Shown here piece by piece: positions 16,618-25,412 of a DNA stretch of 42,685 nt. The notes under the pieces are model-generated. The model was given only the letters and a program-made list of their open reading frames with translations. It had not been told where the DNA came from and did not search any database. The stretch is from assembly GCF_017848315.1 (NCBI RefSeq), contig NZ_JAFKEC010000052.1, forward strand, positions 1 to 42,685. Reading direction: 5' to 3'. The stretch is from Pseudomonas palmensis. GTDB lineage: Bacteria > Pseudomonadota > Gammaproteobacteria > Pseudomonadales > Pseudomonadaceae. Positions within the stretch are counted from its first letter, which is position 1; each line of letters begins with the position of its first letter. Both the position numbers and the translations under genes were made by a program.

Positions 16618-19600
16618 GAACGGCGCTCCTCCAGGGCAGGCTGGGCTGTGGGCGTGTGCCGCTCGAAGCGGGCCGCCAGGCCACGGATCACCACATAGAA
16701 AACCGGGGTCAGGAACAGGCCGAACAGCGTCACCCCGAGCATGCCGGCAAACACCGCCACCCCCATGGCCTGGCGCATCTCGGCACCTGCGCCGCTGGCA
16801 AGCACCAGCGGCACGACGCCGGCGACGAAGGCCAGGGACGTCATCACGATCGGGCGCAGGCGCAACCGGCATGCCTCCACAACCGCCTCCAGCACACTCG
16901 CCCCCCGCGCTTCCAGGGTACGGGCGAACTCGACGATGAGGATCGCGTTCTTGGCGGCCAGGCCCACCAGCACGATCAGCCCGATCTGCACGAACACGTT
17001 GTTGTCGCCCTCCATCAGCCACACCCCGATGATTGCGCTCAACAGGCACATCGGCACAATCAGCAGCACCGCCAGGGGCAGCAGCCAGCTGTTGTACTGC
17101 GCCGCCAGAATCAGGTAGGCCAGCAACACGCACAGCGGGAAGATGAACAGCGCCGAATCGCCGGCCAGCTTCTGCTGGTAGGTCAGGTCGGTCCATTCGA
17201 AGGTCATGCCTTCAGGCAGCATTTCCCCAGCCAGACGCTCCATCAGCGCAACCGCCTGCCCTGAACTCACGCCCGGCATCGCGCCCCCCGAAATGTCCGC
17301 CGAGGGGTAGCCGTTGTAGTGAATCACCCGGTCCGGGCCGGAGCTTGGCGTAACGCTGACAAACGCCGACAACGGCAGCATGGCCCCGGCCGCATTGCGT
17401 ACCTGCAGGCGGCCGATGGCTTCGGCCTGCATGCGGTGGTCCGTGTCGGCCTGCGCCGTGACCTTGTAGGTGCGGCCAAAGCGGTTGAAGTCGTTGACGT
17501 ACAGCGAACCCAGGTACACCTGCAGTGCCTCGAACACATCGGTCAGGCGCACGCCCTGGCTCTTGACCTGGGCCCGGTCGATGACCACGTCGAGCTGCGG
17601 TGCATTGATATCGAGGCTGGTCATCAGCCCGGCCAACTGCCCCGACTCGGTGGCCTTCATCATCAGGATGCGGGTGTGCTGCACCAGGGCCTCCAGCCCC
17701 GCGCCGCTGCGGTCCTCGACTTGCATCTTGAAGCCGCCGGTGGCACCCAGGCCGGGCACCGGGGGTGGCGGGAACACCCCAAGAAAACCATCGGGAATGC
17801 CCGCAAACCTGGCCTGCAGGCGCCCGGCGATGGCGGTTGCAGCCAGGTCCGGCGAGGCACGTTCCTTGAACGGGTCGAGCATGATGAACATCACCGCGGC
17901 GTTGGGCACGTTGACGAAACCGTTGATCGAAAGCCCCGGGAACGCCACCACGCTTTCGACGCCCGGCTCGGCCAGGGCCAACTGCGACATCTGCCTGGCC
18001 ACCGCTTCGGTGCGGTCCAGCGACGACGCGTTGGGCAACTGGGCGATGGCCACCAGGTAGTACTTGTCCTGCATCGGTACAAAGCCCGGTGGCACGGCAT
18101 TGAAGCCGAACGCGGTCAACCCCAGCAGGCCGACGTACACCACAAGCACCAGGCCGCTGAGCCGGACCACCTTGCGCACCGTGTTGCCATAGGCCTGCGG
18201 TGCACGCTGGAACGGCCGGCCAAGGGTGCCGAGCAACCGCCGGGCACGCCCGCGCAGGCTGCGGGGGTCGGGCGTATCGCCGTGCTGGCGTGGCTGCAGC
18301 AGCAACCCGGCGAGTGCGGGGCTGAGGGTCAGCGAATTGACCGCCGACAGAATCGTCGAGATGGCAATGGTGAGCGCGAACTGGCGATAGAACTCGCCCT
18401 GCAGGCCGCTGAGGAACGCCGTGGGGATGAACACCGCAGCCAGCACCGAGGTGATCGCGATGATGGGCCCGGTCACCTCGTCCATGGCAAGCCTGGCGGC
18501 CTGGGCCGGCGCCTCGCCGTTCTCGATATGACGCTCGACGTTCTCCACCACCACGATGGCATCGTCCACCACGATCCCGATCGATAGCACCAGGCCGAAC
18601 AACGACAGGGTGTTGAGCGAAAAGCCCATCAGGTGCATGACCGCAAAGGTGCCCACCAGCGACACCGGCACCGCCATCAGCGGGATGAGCGACGCGCGCC
18701 AGTTGTGCAGAAACAGCACCACCACGATCACCACCAGCATGATCGCCTCCAGCAAGGTGATGGCCACCGACTCCAGCGAGGCCTGCACGAACACCGTGGG
18801 GTCATAGGCAATGCGCGAGGTGAGCCCCGCCGGGAAGTTCGCCTCCAGCCGCTGCATGGTTTCGCGCACCGCCTGGGCAACGTCCAGGGCATTGGCGCCC
18901 GGGCTCTGGATGATCTGCAGCGCAACGGCCGGTTCGCCATCGAGCAGGCTGCGTAGTGCGTAAGAGTCGGCGCCCATCTCAATACGGGCCACATCGCGCA
19001 GGCGCGTGACCTGACCGTCGTCGCCGGTGCGAATGATGATGTCGCCAAACTGCTGCTCATCGGTCAGCCGCCCCAGGGTGTTCACGGTTACCTGGAACGC
19101 GGCGGTGGCGTTGGGCGCCTGGCCGACCGACCCCGCTGCCACCTGCACGTTCTGCTCGCGCACCGCTTCGATCACCTCGCCTGCGGTGAGCCCGCGCGCG
19201 GCGATCAGGTCCGGGTCGAGCCACAGCCGCATGCTGTACTCCCCGGCGCCCCACACCAGCACATCGCTGATGCCGGGCAGGCGCGACAGTTCATCGCGCA
19301 CCTGAAGGTAGGCGTAGTTCGACATGTAGAGCGGGTCGTAGCGTTTGTCGGGAGACAGCAGGTGAACCACCATCAGCATGTCCGGCGAGGTCTTCTGGGT
19401 GACCACGCCCTGGTGCTGCACCTCTGCCGGCAGGCGCGGCAGAACCCGCGAAACGCGGTTCTGCACCTGGATCTGCGCAATATCGGCATTGGTGCCCTGG
19501 GCGAAAGTGATGGTCAGTACCATCCGGCCATCGGTGGCAGACTGCGACGCCATGTACAGCATGCCCTCCACCCCGGTAATCGCCTGCTCCAGTGGCGCGG

Positions 19601-19790
19601 CCACGGTTTGTGCGATTACCTGGGGGTTGGCCCCCGGATAGGACGCCGTCACCTGCACGGTCGGCGGCGTTACCGCCGGGTACTCGCTCAGCGGCAGCTG
19701 GAAGAAGGCGACGATGCCGGCAATCATCATCAGTATCGAGAGGACGATGGCAAAAATGGGACGATCGATGAAGAAGCGCGGGAATGTCAT
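16614..19790 (-). CDS. RND multidrug efflux permease, MexF-like (HAE1)
   Basis: The 1058-residue protein has the two-fold HAE1 layout of twelve membrane helices and two large periplasmic loops. The N-terminus FFIDRPIFAIVLSILMMIAG and the proton-relay aspartate pair in helix 4 (GIVVDDAIVVVENVERH) are intact, as is GFVPMQDKYYLVA. It resembles MexF/BpeF more than MexB: the PLSEYPAVTPPTVQV motif fits, and so does the order adaptor-permease-channel. MexF pumps export chloramphenicol, quinolones and quorum-signal precursors. Both gene junctions are ATGA overlaps. No MexT-type LysR activator is adjacent. Confidence 0.93.
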   Translation of the reverse strand: MTFPRFFIDRPIFAIVLSILMMIAGIVAFFQLPLSEYPAVTPPTVQVTASYPGANPQVIAQTVAAPLEQAITGVEGMLYMASQSATDGRMVLTITFAQGTNADIAQIQVQNRVSRVLPRLPAEVQHQGVVTQKTSPDMLMVVHLLSPDKRYDPLYMSNYAYLQVRDELSRLPGISDVLVWGAGEYSMRLWLDPDLIAARGLTAGEVIEAVREQNVQVAAGSVGQAPNATAAFQVTVNTLGRLTDEQQFGDIIIRTGDDGQVTRLRDVARIEMGADSYALRSLLDGEPAVALQIIQSPGANALDVAQAVRETMQRLEANFPAGLTSRIAYDPTVFVQASLESVAITLLEAIMLVVIVVVLFLHNWRASLIPLMAVPVSLVGTFAVMHLMGFSLNTLSLFGLVLSIGIVVDDAIVVVENVERHIENGEAPAQAARLAMDEVTGPIIAITSVLAAVFIPTAFLSGLQGEFYRQFALTIAISTILSAVNSLTLSPALAGLLLQPRQHGDTPDPRSLRGRARRLLGTLGRPFQRAPQAYGNTVRKVVRLSGLVLVVYVGLLGLTAFGFNAVPPGFVPMQDKYYLVAIAQLPNASSLDRTEAVARQMSQLALAEPGVESVVAFPGLSINGFVNVPNAAVMFIMLDPFKERASPDLAATAIAGRLQARFAGIPDGFLGVFPPPPVPGLGATGGFKMQVEDRSGAGLEALVQHTRILMMKATESGQLAGLMTSLDINAPQLDVVIDRAQVKSQGVRLTDVFEALQVYLGSLYVNDFNRFGRTYKVTAQADTDHRMQAEAIGRLQVRNAAGAMLPLSAFVSVTPSSGPDRVIHYNGYPSADISGGAMPGVSSGQAVALMERLAGEMLPEGMTFEWTDLTYQQKLAGDSALFIFPLCVLLAYLILAAQYNSWLLPLAVLLIVPMCLLSAIIGVWLMEGDNNVFVQIGLIVLVGLAAKNAILIVEFARTLEARGASVLEAVVEACRLRLRPIVMTSLAFVAGVVPLVLASGAGAEMRQAMGVAVFAGMLGVTLFGLFLTPVFYVVIRGLAARFERHTPTAQPALEERRS

Positions 19791-20944
19791 TGCGCCGCCC
19801 CCAGGGTTTGCTGCGCCGTGACGGGCGAACCCTCGATCGAGGTGGGCTGCGGCGTAACCTGCATGTCCGGACGCACCAGGCCCTTGACCACGATGCGCTC
19901 GCCGGGCTGCAGGCCTTTTTCGATCACGCGCAAGCCCTCCACCATCGGGCCGAGTTCGACCGGGCGGTACTGGGTCTTGTCGTCCTTGCCCACTACCAGT
20001 ACGTAGCGGCTGCCCTGGTCGGTCGAAATCGACTGGTCCGAGATCAGCACCCTGGCCTGTGGCGTGCCGGTCTCAAGCTTCACCTTGGCAAACAAACCGG
20101 GCGTCAGCTGCCCGTCGGGGTTGTCGACCACCGCGCGAACACGCAGCGTGCCGGTGTTGCGATCGGCGGCGTTGGCCAGAAAATCGACGCGGCCGGGCCG
20201 CGCGTACTGCTTGTCGGTGGCCAGCGCCACGCTCACCTTCGCCGCCTGCGCGCCCGCGCCAGGCCGGCTTGATGCGAGCGAGCGCAGGTACGTGCGCTCG
20301 TCCACATCGAAGTACACATGCAGGGGGTCGACAGAGACGATGGTGGTCAGTGGCGTCACCCCATTGGTGACGTAGTTGCCTTCGGTGACCAGGGTTTGCC
20401 CTACACGCCCACTGATCGGTGCGGTGACCCGTGTGAAGCTCAGGTCGAGCTTTGCAGCGTCCAGCGCGGCCTTTGCGGCATCGACCTGGGCCTGGCCCGC
20501 ATCGAGCGCCGCAATCGCGCTGTCGAGCCGGTCCCGCGCAACGACCTTTTGCGCATACAGTTGCCGGGCTCGGGCATGGTCTGCCTGGGCCAGCAGCCAC
20601 GCCGCCCGGGCCTCCTGCAGGCGTGCGGTGGCGGCGTCGAGCGCGGCCTGGAAGGGCCGTGGATCGATGACAAAGAGCTGGCTGCCCTTCTCTACCATGC
20701 GGCCCTCGGGCACGCTCACCGCCTGAATGTAGCCGGCCACCCGCGGGCGCAGTTCGACCCGCTTGATCGCGGTCAGCGACCCGGTGAATTCGGCATGGGG
20801 CGTTACCGGGCGCACGATCACCTCGGCTACCGGAACACTGGGAGGCTTGGCGGGTTCAGTCGCGGGTGCCGTCTCCTTGCACCCGACGCTGGTGAGCGCG
20901 ACGCTTAGCGCCGCAGTGAAAAGGGTTACGCGTTTGACGTTCAT
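19787..20944 (-). CDS. RND periplasmic adaptor (membrane fusion protein), MexE-like lipoprotein
   Basis: A 385-residue adaptor with a lipobox (ALTSVGC), a split biotinyl-lipoyl domain (LRPRVAGYIQAVSVPEGRMVEKG; FTRVTAPISGRVGQTLV), an alpha-hairpin between them, and beta-barrel plus membrane-proximal domains to the end. It links the permease to the outer-membrane channel. It is first in the operon; a GTG lies just before the ATG at 20944. The stop overlaps the permease start. The promoter should lie in the 120 bp before it, but I see no clear operator. Confidence 0.93.
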   Translation of the reverse strand: MNVKRVTLFTAALSVALTSVGCKETAPATEPAKPPSVPVAEVIVRPVTPHAEFTGSLTAIKRVELRPRVAGYIQAVSVPEGRMVEKGSQLFVIDPRPFQAALDAATARLQEARAAWLLAQADHARARQLYAQKVVARDRLDSAIAALDAGQAQVDAAKAALDAAKLDLSFTRVTAPISGRVGQTLVTEGNYVTNGVTPLTTIVSVDPLHVYFDVDERTYLRSLASSRPGAGAQAAKVSVALATDKQYARPGRVDFLANAADRNTGTLRVRAVVDNPDGQLTPGLFAKVKLETGTPQARVLISDQSISTDQGSRYVLVVGKDDKTQYRPVELGPMVEGLRVIEKGLQPGERIVVKGLVRPDMQVTPQPTSIEGSPVTAQQTLGAAQ

Positions 20945-21064
20945 CACATGGCCTTTCGCACGAGTGTCGACCTGCTTTGCGGGGGCAAAGCAACGTTCGC
21001 GTACTTATCCGACTTGCCACGTCTGGAAGGTCAAGGGTTTTCTGACATTGGCCATACCCTGGCG

Positions 21065-21967
21065 TCAGAGCCACACAATCCGGTCCTTGCCCATGCTCTT
21101 GGCCACGTACAGGGCACGATCGGCCCGTTTCAAGGTGTCCTCGTAAGCGTGGTCCTCGGGCAGCATGGCCGTTGCGCCAATGCTCACGGTGACCACCGTG
21201 TCGCCTGCCCAATAGCGGCTCAGCTCTTTTCGGAAGCGCTCATGCAGACGCTCGGCAAGCTGCAGCGCCTGCTCGCGCTCGGTATTGGGCAGGCCCACCA
21301 CAAACTCGTCGCCACCCAGGCGGCAGGCGAAATCCGTTGCGCGCAGCGCGCAACGACAGATCTCGGCCACCGCCTGGATGATCTGATCACCGGCGTGATG
21401 CCCCTGGGTATCATTGATTTTCTTGAGGTTGTCCAGGTCGAACAGGAACACCGACGTCGGCACGCGATAGCGTGTCAGGGACTCGTGGTGCAGTTTCAGG
21501 TCATGTTCGAGCTTTCTGCGGTTGAACAGACCGGTGAGCTGGTCGGTATCGCTCAGTTCCCTGAGCCTGACTTCCAGTGTGTGCCGTTCGGAGATATTGC
21601 TGGCGACCCACAGCACGACCTCCTCTTCGTCCACCCTGAAGTTCAGGGCCTGGATGCGCCCTTCGAACCAGATGGGATCTTTGGGGCCCTCATCGGGCAG
21701 GCCCTTCACGTCCCTGTTGCTCAGCTCGTACTCGGCGACCAGCAGGTTTCCCGTGGCCAGTGCCCGGGCAATCTGCTCCAGAAACCAGTTCGCCTTGTCG
21801 GCATTGATCAGGTCTGAAATATACAGGCCGATCAGGCCGGACCCATCGTGGTAATAACGCGCGTCGCGGCCACCAAACACCGCAACGTACTTGCCACTGC
21901 GCGACAGAATGAAGGCAGGGTCGGGCAGCGCATCAAGAATCAGGGCCATCTGTGCGGTGTCGATCAT
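21065..21967 (-). CDS. PAS-GGDEF diguanylate cyclase with intact I-site
   Basis: A 300-residue soluble protein. An N-terminal PAS domain (residues about 5-130, ILDALPDPAFILSRSGKYVAVFGG, ending VASNISERHT) leads to a GGDEF domain with FLFDLDNLKKINDTQGHHAGD and GGDEF at 208-212. The I-site RATD at 199-202 is correctly spaced five residues before it, so product inhibition by c-di-GMP is expected, unlike the other cyclase of this window. Two hairpin-forming palindromes lie between it and the upstream usp gene. Confidence 0.92.
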   Translation of the reverse strand: MIDTAQMALILDALPDPAFILSRSGKYVAVFGGRDARYYHDGSGLIGLYISDLINADKANWFLEQIARALATGNLLVAEYELSNRDVKGLPDEGPKDPIWFEGRIQALNFRVDEEEVVLWVASNISERHTLEVRLRELSDTDQLTGLFNRRKLEHDLKLHHESLTRYRVPTSVFLFDLDNLKKINDTQGHHAGDQIIQAVAEICRCALRATDFACRLGGDEFVVGLPNTEREQALQLAERLHERFRKELSRYWAGDTVVTVSIGATAMLPEDHAYEDTLKRADRALYVAKSMGKDRIVWL

Positions 21968-21996
21968 GAAGCACTTCTTCTGTGCCGATTGATGAA

Positions 21997-22058
21997 TGGC
22001 GTAACGGTAGCCAACAATACCATTACGCCATCATCCGCAACATGGGCCTTGCGGATGC
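21997..22058 (-). repeat. Two adjacent inverted repeats between usp and the cyclase gene
   Basis: The arm at 21997-22010 (ATGGCGTAACGGTA) pairs with 22019-22032 with a single mismatch across an 8-nt loop. Directly next to it CATCCGCAA (22033-22041) pairs perfectly with TTGCGGATG (22050-22058). The pair lies 30-90 nt upstream of the cyclase start. It may be an operator, a leader structure or a usp terminator; no U-run is visible. Confidence 0.5.
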
Positions 22059-22145
22059 CACCAACGCCTCACGGCGCTTGCGACAGAACCGTTATCGCGT
22101 GTGCTGTGCCAAGCGTTTCCGGCCCCCCGGCCCTACCTACAGACC

Positions 22146-23018
22146 CTAGATCGACACCAACACATCGCACTGCGATTCGCTCAGCACGTGCTTGGTGACG
22201 CTGCCCACCAGCAGTTCTTCAAGCGCGCTTTCGCCCTGCTTGCCGACCACGATCAGGTCGCAGTCCAGCTCCTGCTCGGTTTCCACGATCCGCCAGGCTG
22301 CGTCGCCGTGTGCCACGATCTGCCGAGCATTGGGCAGGCCGGCGGCTTCGCTCAGGGCCGCAAGTTGCTCCACGGCATCCTTCTTGATGGCGTTGCGGTA
22401 GTGCGTGAGGGTGTCCTGGTCGATGTAGGCAAAGCGCATGCTGCCCTCGAAGGGCGCTTCGAACGCGTGCATCAGAATGATTTCGGCCTGCGGGGCCACG
22501 GCTTTTGCCAGGGTGATGGCACGCAGCGACGAAGGCGAAAAATCAACCGGCACCAGCACGCGGCGGTACGCCTCGCGCGGGGCCTGTTTGACCACCAGCA
22601 TCGGGCAGTGCATGCGGCTCAGCATGCGCTGCACGGTGGAGCCCAGCAGGCGGCGCGCCAGGTTCTGCCCCTTGGCCCCGCATACCAGCAGGTTGGTGTG
22701 TTTGTCTTGCACCACACGGGTGATTTCGGTAGCCACCGAACCGGGCGCGACCTGTGTGCCAGCGGAGATGGCGTAGCGGTGGAACAGCATGGCAGCCACT
22801 GCACGCAGGTTTTCGCCGGCACTTTCCAGCACGCGATTCAACAGGTTGTCATCGGGTACCACAACCTGCTTGAGGCGCTCGTAAGGCGCGGGGTTGGCAA
22901 CGTAGAGCAGGTCCAGCGCGGCATGCTGCGCCTGGCTCAGGAGTGCGGCCCGCTCTGCTGCGTTGCGCGCAGAAGTGGACAAATCGGTGGCAACCAGTAC
23001 GTGCTTCAACGGGCTCAT
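22146..23018 (-). CDS. Tandem-domain universal stress protein
   Basis: The ATG at 23018 has AAGGAG seven bases upstream; the longer frame is not protein-like. The 290-residue protein has two UspA folds: residues 1-145 (HVLVATDLSTSARNAAERAALL) and about 150-290 (RVLVPVDFSPSSLRAITLAKAVA). The ATP motif G-2X-G-9X-G(S/T) is exact in the second half (GKQGESALEELLVGS) and one residue short in the first (GAKGQNLARRLLGS). Such E-type proteins help Pseudomonas survive anaerobic or stationary stress. An Anr/FNR-like box lies 106 bp upstream. Confidence 0.93.
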   Translation of the reverse strand: MSPLKHVLVATDLSTSARNAAERAALLSQAQHAALDLLYVANPAPYERLKQVVVPDDNLLNRVLESAGENLRAVAAMLFHRYAISAGTQVAPGSVATEITRVVQDKHTNLLVCGAKGQNLARRLLGSTVQRMLSRMHCPMLVVKQAPREAYRRVLVPVDFSPSSLRAITLAKAVAPQAEIILMHAFEAPFEGSMRFAYIDQDTLTHYRNAIKKDAVEQLAALSEAAGLPNARQIVAHGDAAWRIVETEQELDCDLIVVGKQGESALEELLVGSVTKHVLSESQCDVLVSI

Positions 23019-23123
23019 GTGGGGCTCCTTATGCAATGTGGCGCATGCGGATCGAGGCGTTGGCCTGCTGTCGATCCGCTCCTTTCGTGCCGCCATGGTC
23101 TCCCGAACCCCATAGGCAGCAGC

Positions 23124-23137
23124 TTGATTTGCGTCAA
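23124..23137 (-). promoter_or_regulatory. Anr/FNR-like box upstream of usp
   Basis: TTGAT-TTGC-GTCAA matches the FNR/Anr palindrome (TTGAT-N4-ATCAA) in nine of ten positions. Several Pseudomonas universal stress genes are known to be Anr-activated, which supports it. A clear -10 element at the usual distance is not evident. Confidence 0.6.
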
Positions 23138-23330
23138 CCTCAAGGCCAGGCATCTGGCTGCGGCAACAAACTGCAACATGTGGGCAGGGTTCATCAGTGT
23201 GCTGCCTGGTTTGTCCTGAACTTGGGAGGGGGGCAAAAACCCGGCAGAGCCGGATGGATGCTTTAAGATCGTGCAGTGTTGAAGGCAGCTGACATCGTTC
23301 AGCTTTCGACGCGCTCAACACTCAACAGCA

Positions 23331-23774
23331 ATGAGCCAAGGGGAGAACAACATCGCAGTGGATAAAGCTTGCCCGGTGGTGCTGCGCAGCCGTGAAACGT
23401 TGGAGATTCTGGCGTTCGCGCATCCGTTGGCGGGCCTGCAGTTGGTCAAGGGAAGTGTGGAGCCAGGTGAGCCGAGTGAAGACGCTGCTGTACGAGAACT
23501 GTTCGAGGAAGCCGGAATTAATGGCACGGTGGGACGAAATCTTGGCGTGTGGCGCGCTGAGGTAACCGGGCATGTGTGGGCATTTCATGAGTGTCACGTC
23601 ACCCACGAGCTTCCCGACACCTGGGTTCACTTTACCCAGGATGACGGAGGGCACGCGTTCAGGTTTTTCTGGCATCCACTCCATAGCGAGCCATCCGACG
23701 CATGGCACCCACTCTACAAGGATGCATTGAGCTTCCTTCGACTTGGCCTCACTGAAGCACCCGTGCCCGGCTAG
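23331..23774 (+). CDS. Nudix hydrolase
   Basis: A complete Nudix box GX5EX7REXXEEXGI lies at residues 41-63 (begins GSVEPGE, ends RELFEEAGI), so a metal-dependent pyrophosphohydrolase acting on a nucleoside-diphosphate-linked compound is expected. The substrate is unknown. The ATG at 23331 lacks a ribosome site; GTG at 23358 has AAGGGGAG 12 bases upstream and may be the real start, giving a protein nine residues shorter. Confidence 0.88.
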   Translation: MSQGENNIAVDKACPVVLRSRETLEILAFAHPLAGLQLVKGSVEPGEPSEDAAVRELFEEAGINGTVGRNLGVWRAEVTGHVWAFHECHVTHELPDTWVHFTQDDGGHAFRFFWHPLHSEPSDAWHPLYKDALSFLRLGLTEAPVPG

Positions 23775-23934
23775 GCGCCATGTCGGCTATTGGCCGAGCA
23801 CAAACGGGCGGTAGACACGCTGATGGCAAAGTAAACAACGTCAACTACGCTGCTCGCAGTTGCCGCGTAATAGCCGGATCGAGTCCATCTTGTGGCGCCC
23901 TGCTACTTCAAACGTCGGCACCTTGGGAGGATTG

Positions 23935-24732
23935 ATGAGTTGCTTACCCCGTCACGGCAGAGTCTCCTGCTCGCGTTGCCACACCGAGAGTGCGCCAGCA
24001 TTCGATGTAGCCACTCGCACCGAGGGCGAGTGGCGTATTACGGCAAACCCGCTGGCATGGGGCAGTACTACGCCAGAGGTGGTTGTGCTGGGCTTCTCCA
24101 AGGGCCCCACTCAGGCGGGGGCACTTGCCAGCACACCTCACGACGACATCGCCTACAAGGGCAGTCGTCTCAATGTGGGCAAGATTCTGGCCCACGTGGG
24201 CCTTATCCCCGCCGCCCCGCCTGACAGGCTCAAGCAACAGGTGGACCGCCTTATTGCGGACAACGACGGGCGCTTTCATTTCGCATCGCTCATCCGTTGC
24301 ACCGTAGAGCGCCACGACCGCAAGGCTGGTACCTGGAAAGGATCAGGCGGCGGGATGCTGGACAAGTTCATTGCCAGCCCGTTCGGCAAGTCGGTGGCCA
24401 GCAACTGTACAACGGCCTTTCTTCGCGACCTGCCGCAAGAGACCCGACTGATCGTGATGTTCGGCCTGGGCACGGGGATGAACTATGTCGCGTCTGCCTA
24501 CGCGCTGTTGCGCCATGCCCGCCCCGGCGCATGGAAGATGATCAACGCCGTGGCCTACACAGACGGCAGAATCACCGTGGTGCATGTCGAGCACTTTGCG
24601 GCGCAAGGCGCCTTGATCCCCAACTGGCTTGGGGAAAGGGATCACCCGAGAAGCAGGCTTGGCCTGCTCTCGAAAGCGGCTGTTCAAGCATCAGGGGTCG
24701 GCAACTTCAGCGGGGGGAATGGGCATGGCTGA
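23935..24732 (+). CDS. Unrecognised protein with Cys-rich N-terminus, first of a two-gene operon
   Basis: The ATG at 23935 follows GGGAGGA at 23925-23931, so the 25 upstream in-frame residues are left out. The 265-residue protein starts with a possible zinc knuckle (CLPRHGRVSCSRCH) and continues with an alpha/beta domain: PEVVVLGFSKGPTQAG, LNVGKILAHVGL, FHFASLIRCTVERH, LIVMFGLGTGMNY. The strand-loop pattern faintly recalls uracil-DNA-glycosylase folds, but no family motif is secure. It overlaps the next gene by 8 bp, so the two products probably act together. Confidence 0.7.
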   Translation: MSCLPRHGRVSCSRCHTESAPAFDVATRTEGEWRITANPLAWGSTTPEVVVLGFSKGPTQAGALASTPHDDIAYKGSRLNVGKILAHVGLIPAAPPDRLKQQVDRLIADNDGRFHFASLIRCTVERHDRKAGTWKGSGGGMLDKFIASPFGKSVASNCTTAFLRDLPQETRLIVMFGLGTGMNYVASAYALLRHARPGAWKMINAVAYTDGRITVVHVEHFAAQGALIPNWLGERDHPRSRLGLLSKAAVQASGVGNFSGGNGHG

Positions 24733-25309
24733 TCAACCGGTGCTGGCGGGCAAAAACTTCCAGGCGATTCTGGCAAGCGCACCGCTGAACCAGGCGACGT
24801 TCCTTTGCCAGGGTTCGAGCAGCATGCTGTTCGAGCACGGTACCAGGCTCTATCGCCTCACGCTCGAAGGTTGCGGCCACAATTTTCTTGCCCGGCAGTG
24901 GGCCCAGGGCAACCGTAATGTCGTCGAGGTCATTCACGACTATGGCGCCGTGGGGCCCTCTGACGCTTCATTCAGGGGAAGCGAAAACGAGTTCTACTGG
25001 CTGGCCGAAGTGGAAAGGTTGATAAGCGTGGATGAGGCCAGCGAGCCGTTACTTGCCAGCCTGCTGTCGGGGTTGCTCGACGACAATGATGATCTGCCGG
25101 CCAACGCCGTGCTTGCTGAACAGTGCCTGGCCTTGGCCGGTGAGCATCCCGCGGTGGCGGGGGTGTTGATCACACTCGCCAGGGCGGCGGAATTTGCGCA
25201 GCGCCATGAATGTGACGTGGATGCCAAGCTCGACAACCTGATGCGCCGCCCCGCTACCGGGGAGCTGGTGTGGACTGACCCGCTGGGCGGGTGTTTCTAT
25301 GCGCCGTAG
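24725..25309 (+). CDS. Unrecognised 194-residue partner of the preceding gene
   Basis: The start at 24725 lies inside the previous gene with a G-rich run just upstream, so translation is coupled; ATG 24719 is an alternative. The first half (QGSSSMLFEHGTRLYRLTLEG, NFLARQ, VVEVIHDYG, YWLAEVERL) has a rhythm like the N-lobe of a protein kinase, but no catalytic lobe follows and the second half is helical. I cannot assign a function. A pair with a Cys-rich partner could be a regulator-effector or toxin-antitoxin module. Confidence 0.65.
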   Translation: MADQPVLAGKNFQAILASAPLNQATFLCQGSSSMLFEHGTRLYRLTLEGCGHNFLARQWAQGNRNVVEVIHDYGAVGPSDASFRGSENEFYWLAEVERLISVDEASEPLLASLLSGLLDDNDDLPANAVLAEQCLALAGEHPAVAGVLITLARAAEFAQRHECDVDAKLDNLMRRPATGELVWTDPLGGCFYAP

Positions 25310-25310
25310 A

Positions 25311-25328
25311 TCAGCAATGAAGTGCTGA
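25311..25328 (+). terminator. Small hairpin after the two-gene operon
   Basis: TCAGCA (25311-25316) pairs with TGCTGA (25323-25328), followed by TTT, immediately after the stop codon. Confidence 0.4.
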
Positions 25329-25361
25329 TTTGGGTGCTATCGAATCTCAGCGATCTTGCAA

Positions 25362-25377
25362 GGCCGCACACGCGGCC
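25362..25377. terminator. GC-rich hairpin between convergent genes
   Basis: GGCCGC-ACAC-GCGGCC is a perfect stem-loop 36 bp past the MFS stop, between convergent transcription units. There is no strong T-run. Confidence 0.4.
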
Positions 25378-25412
25378 CCATCAAGATTGACGTCAGCCCA
25401 TGCGCCGGGCTG

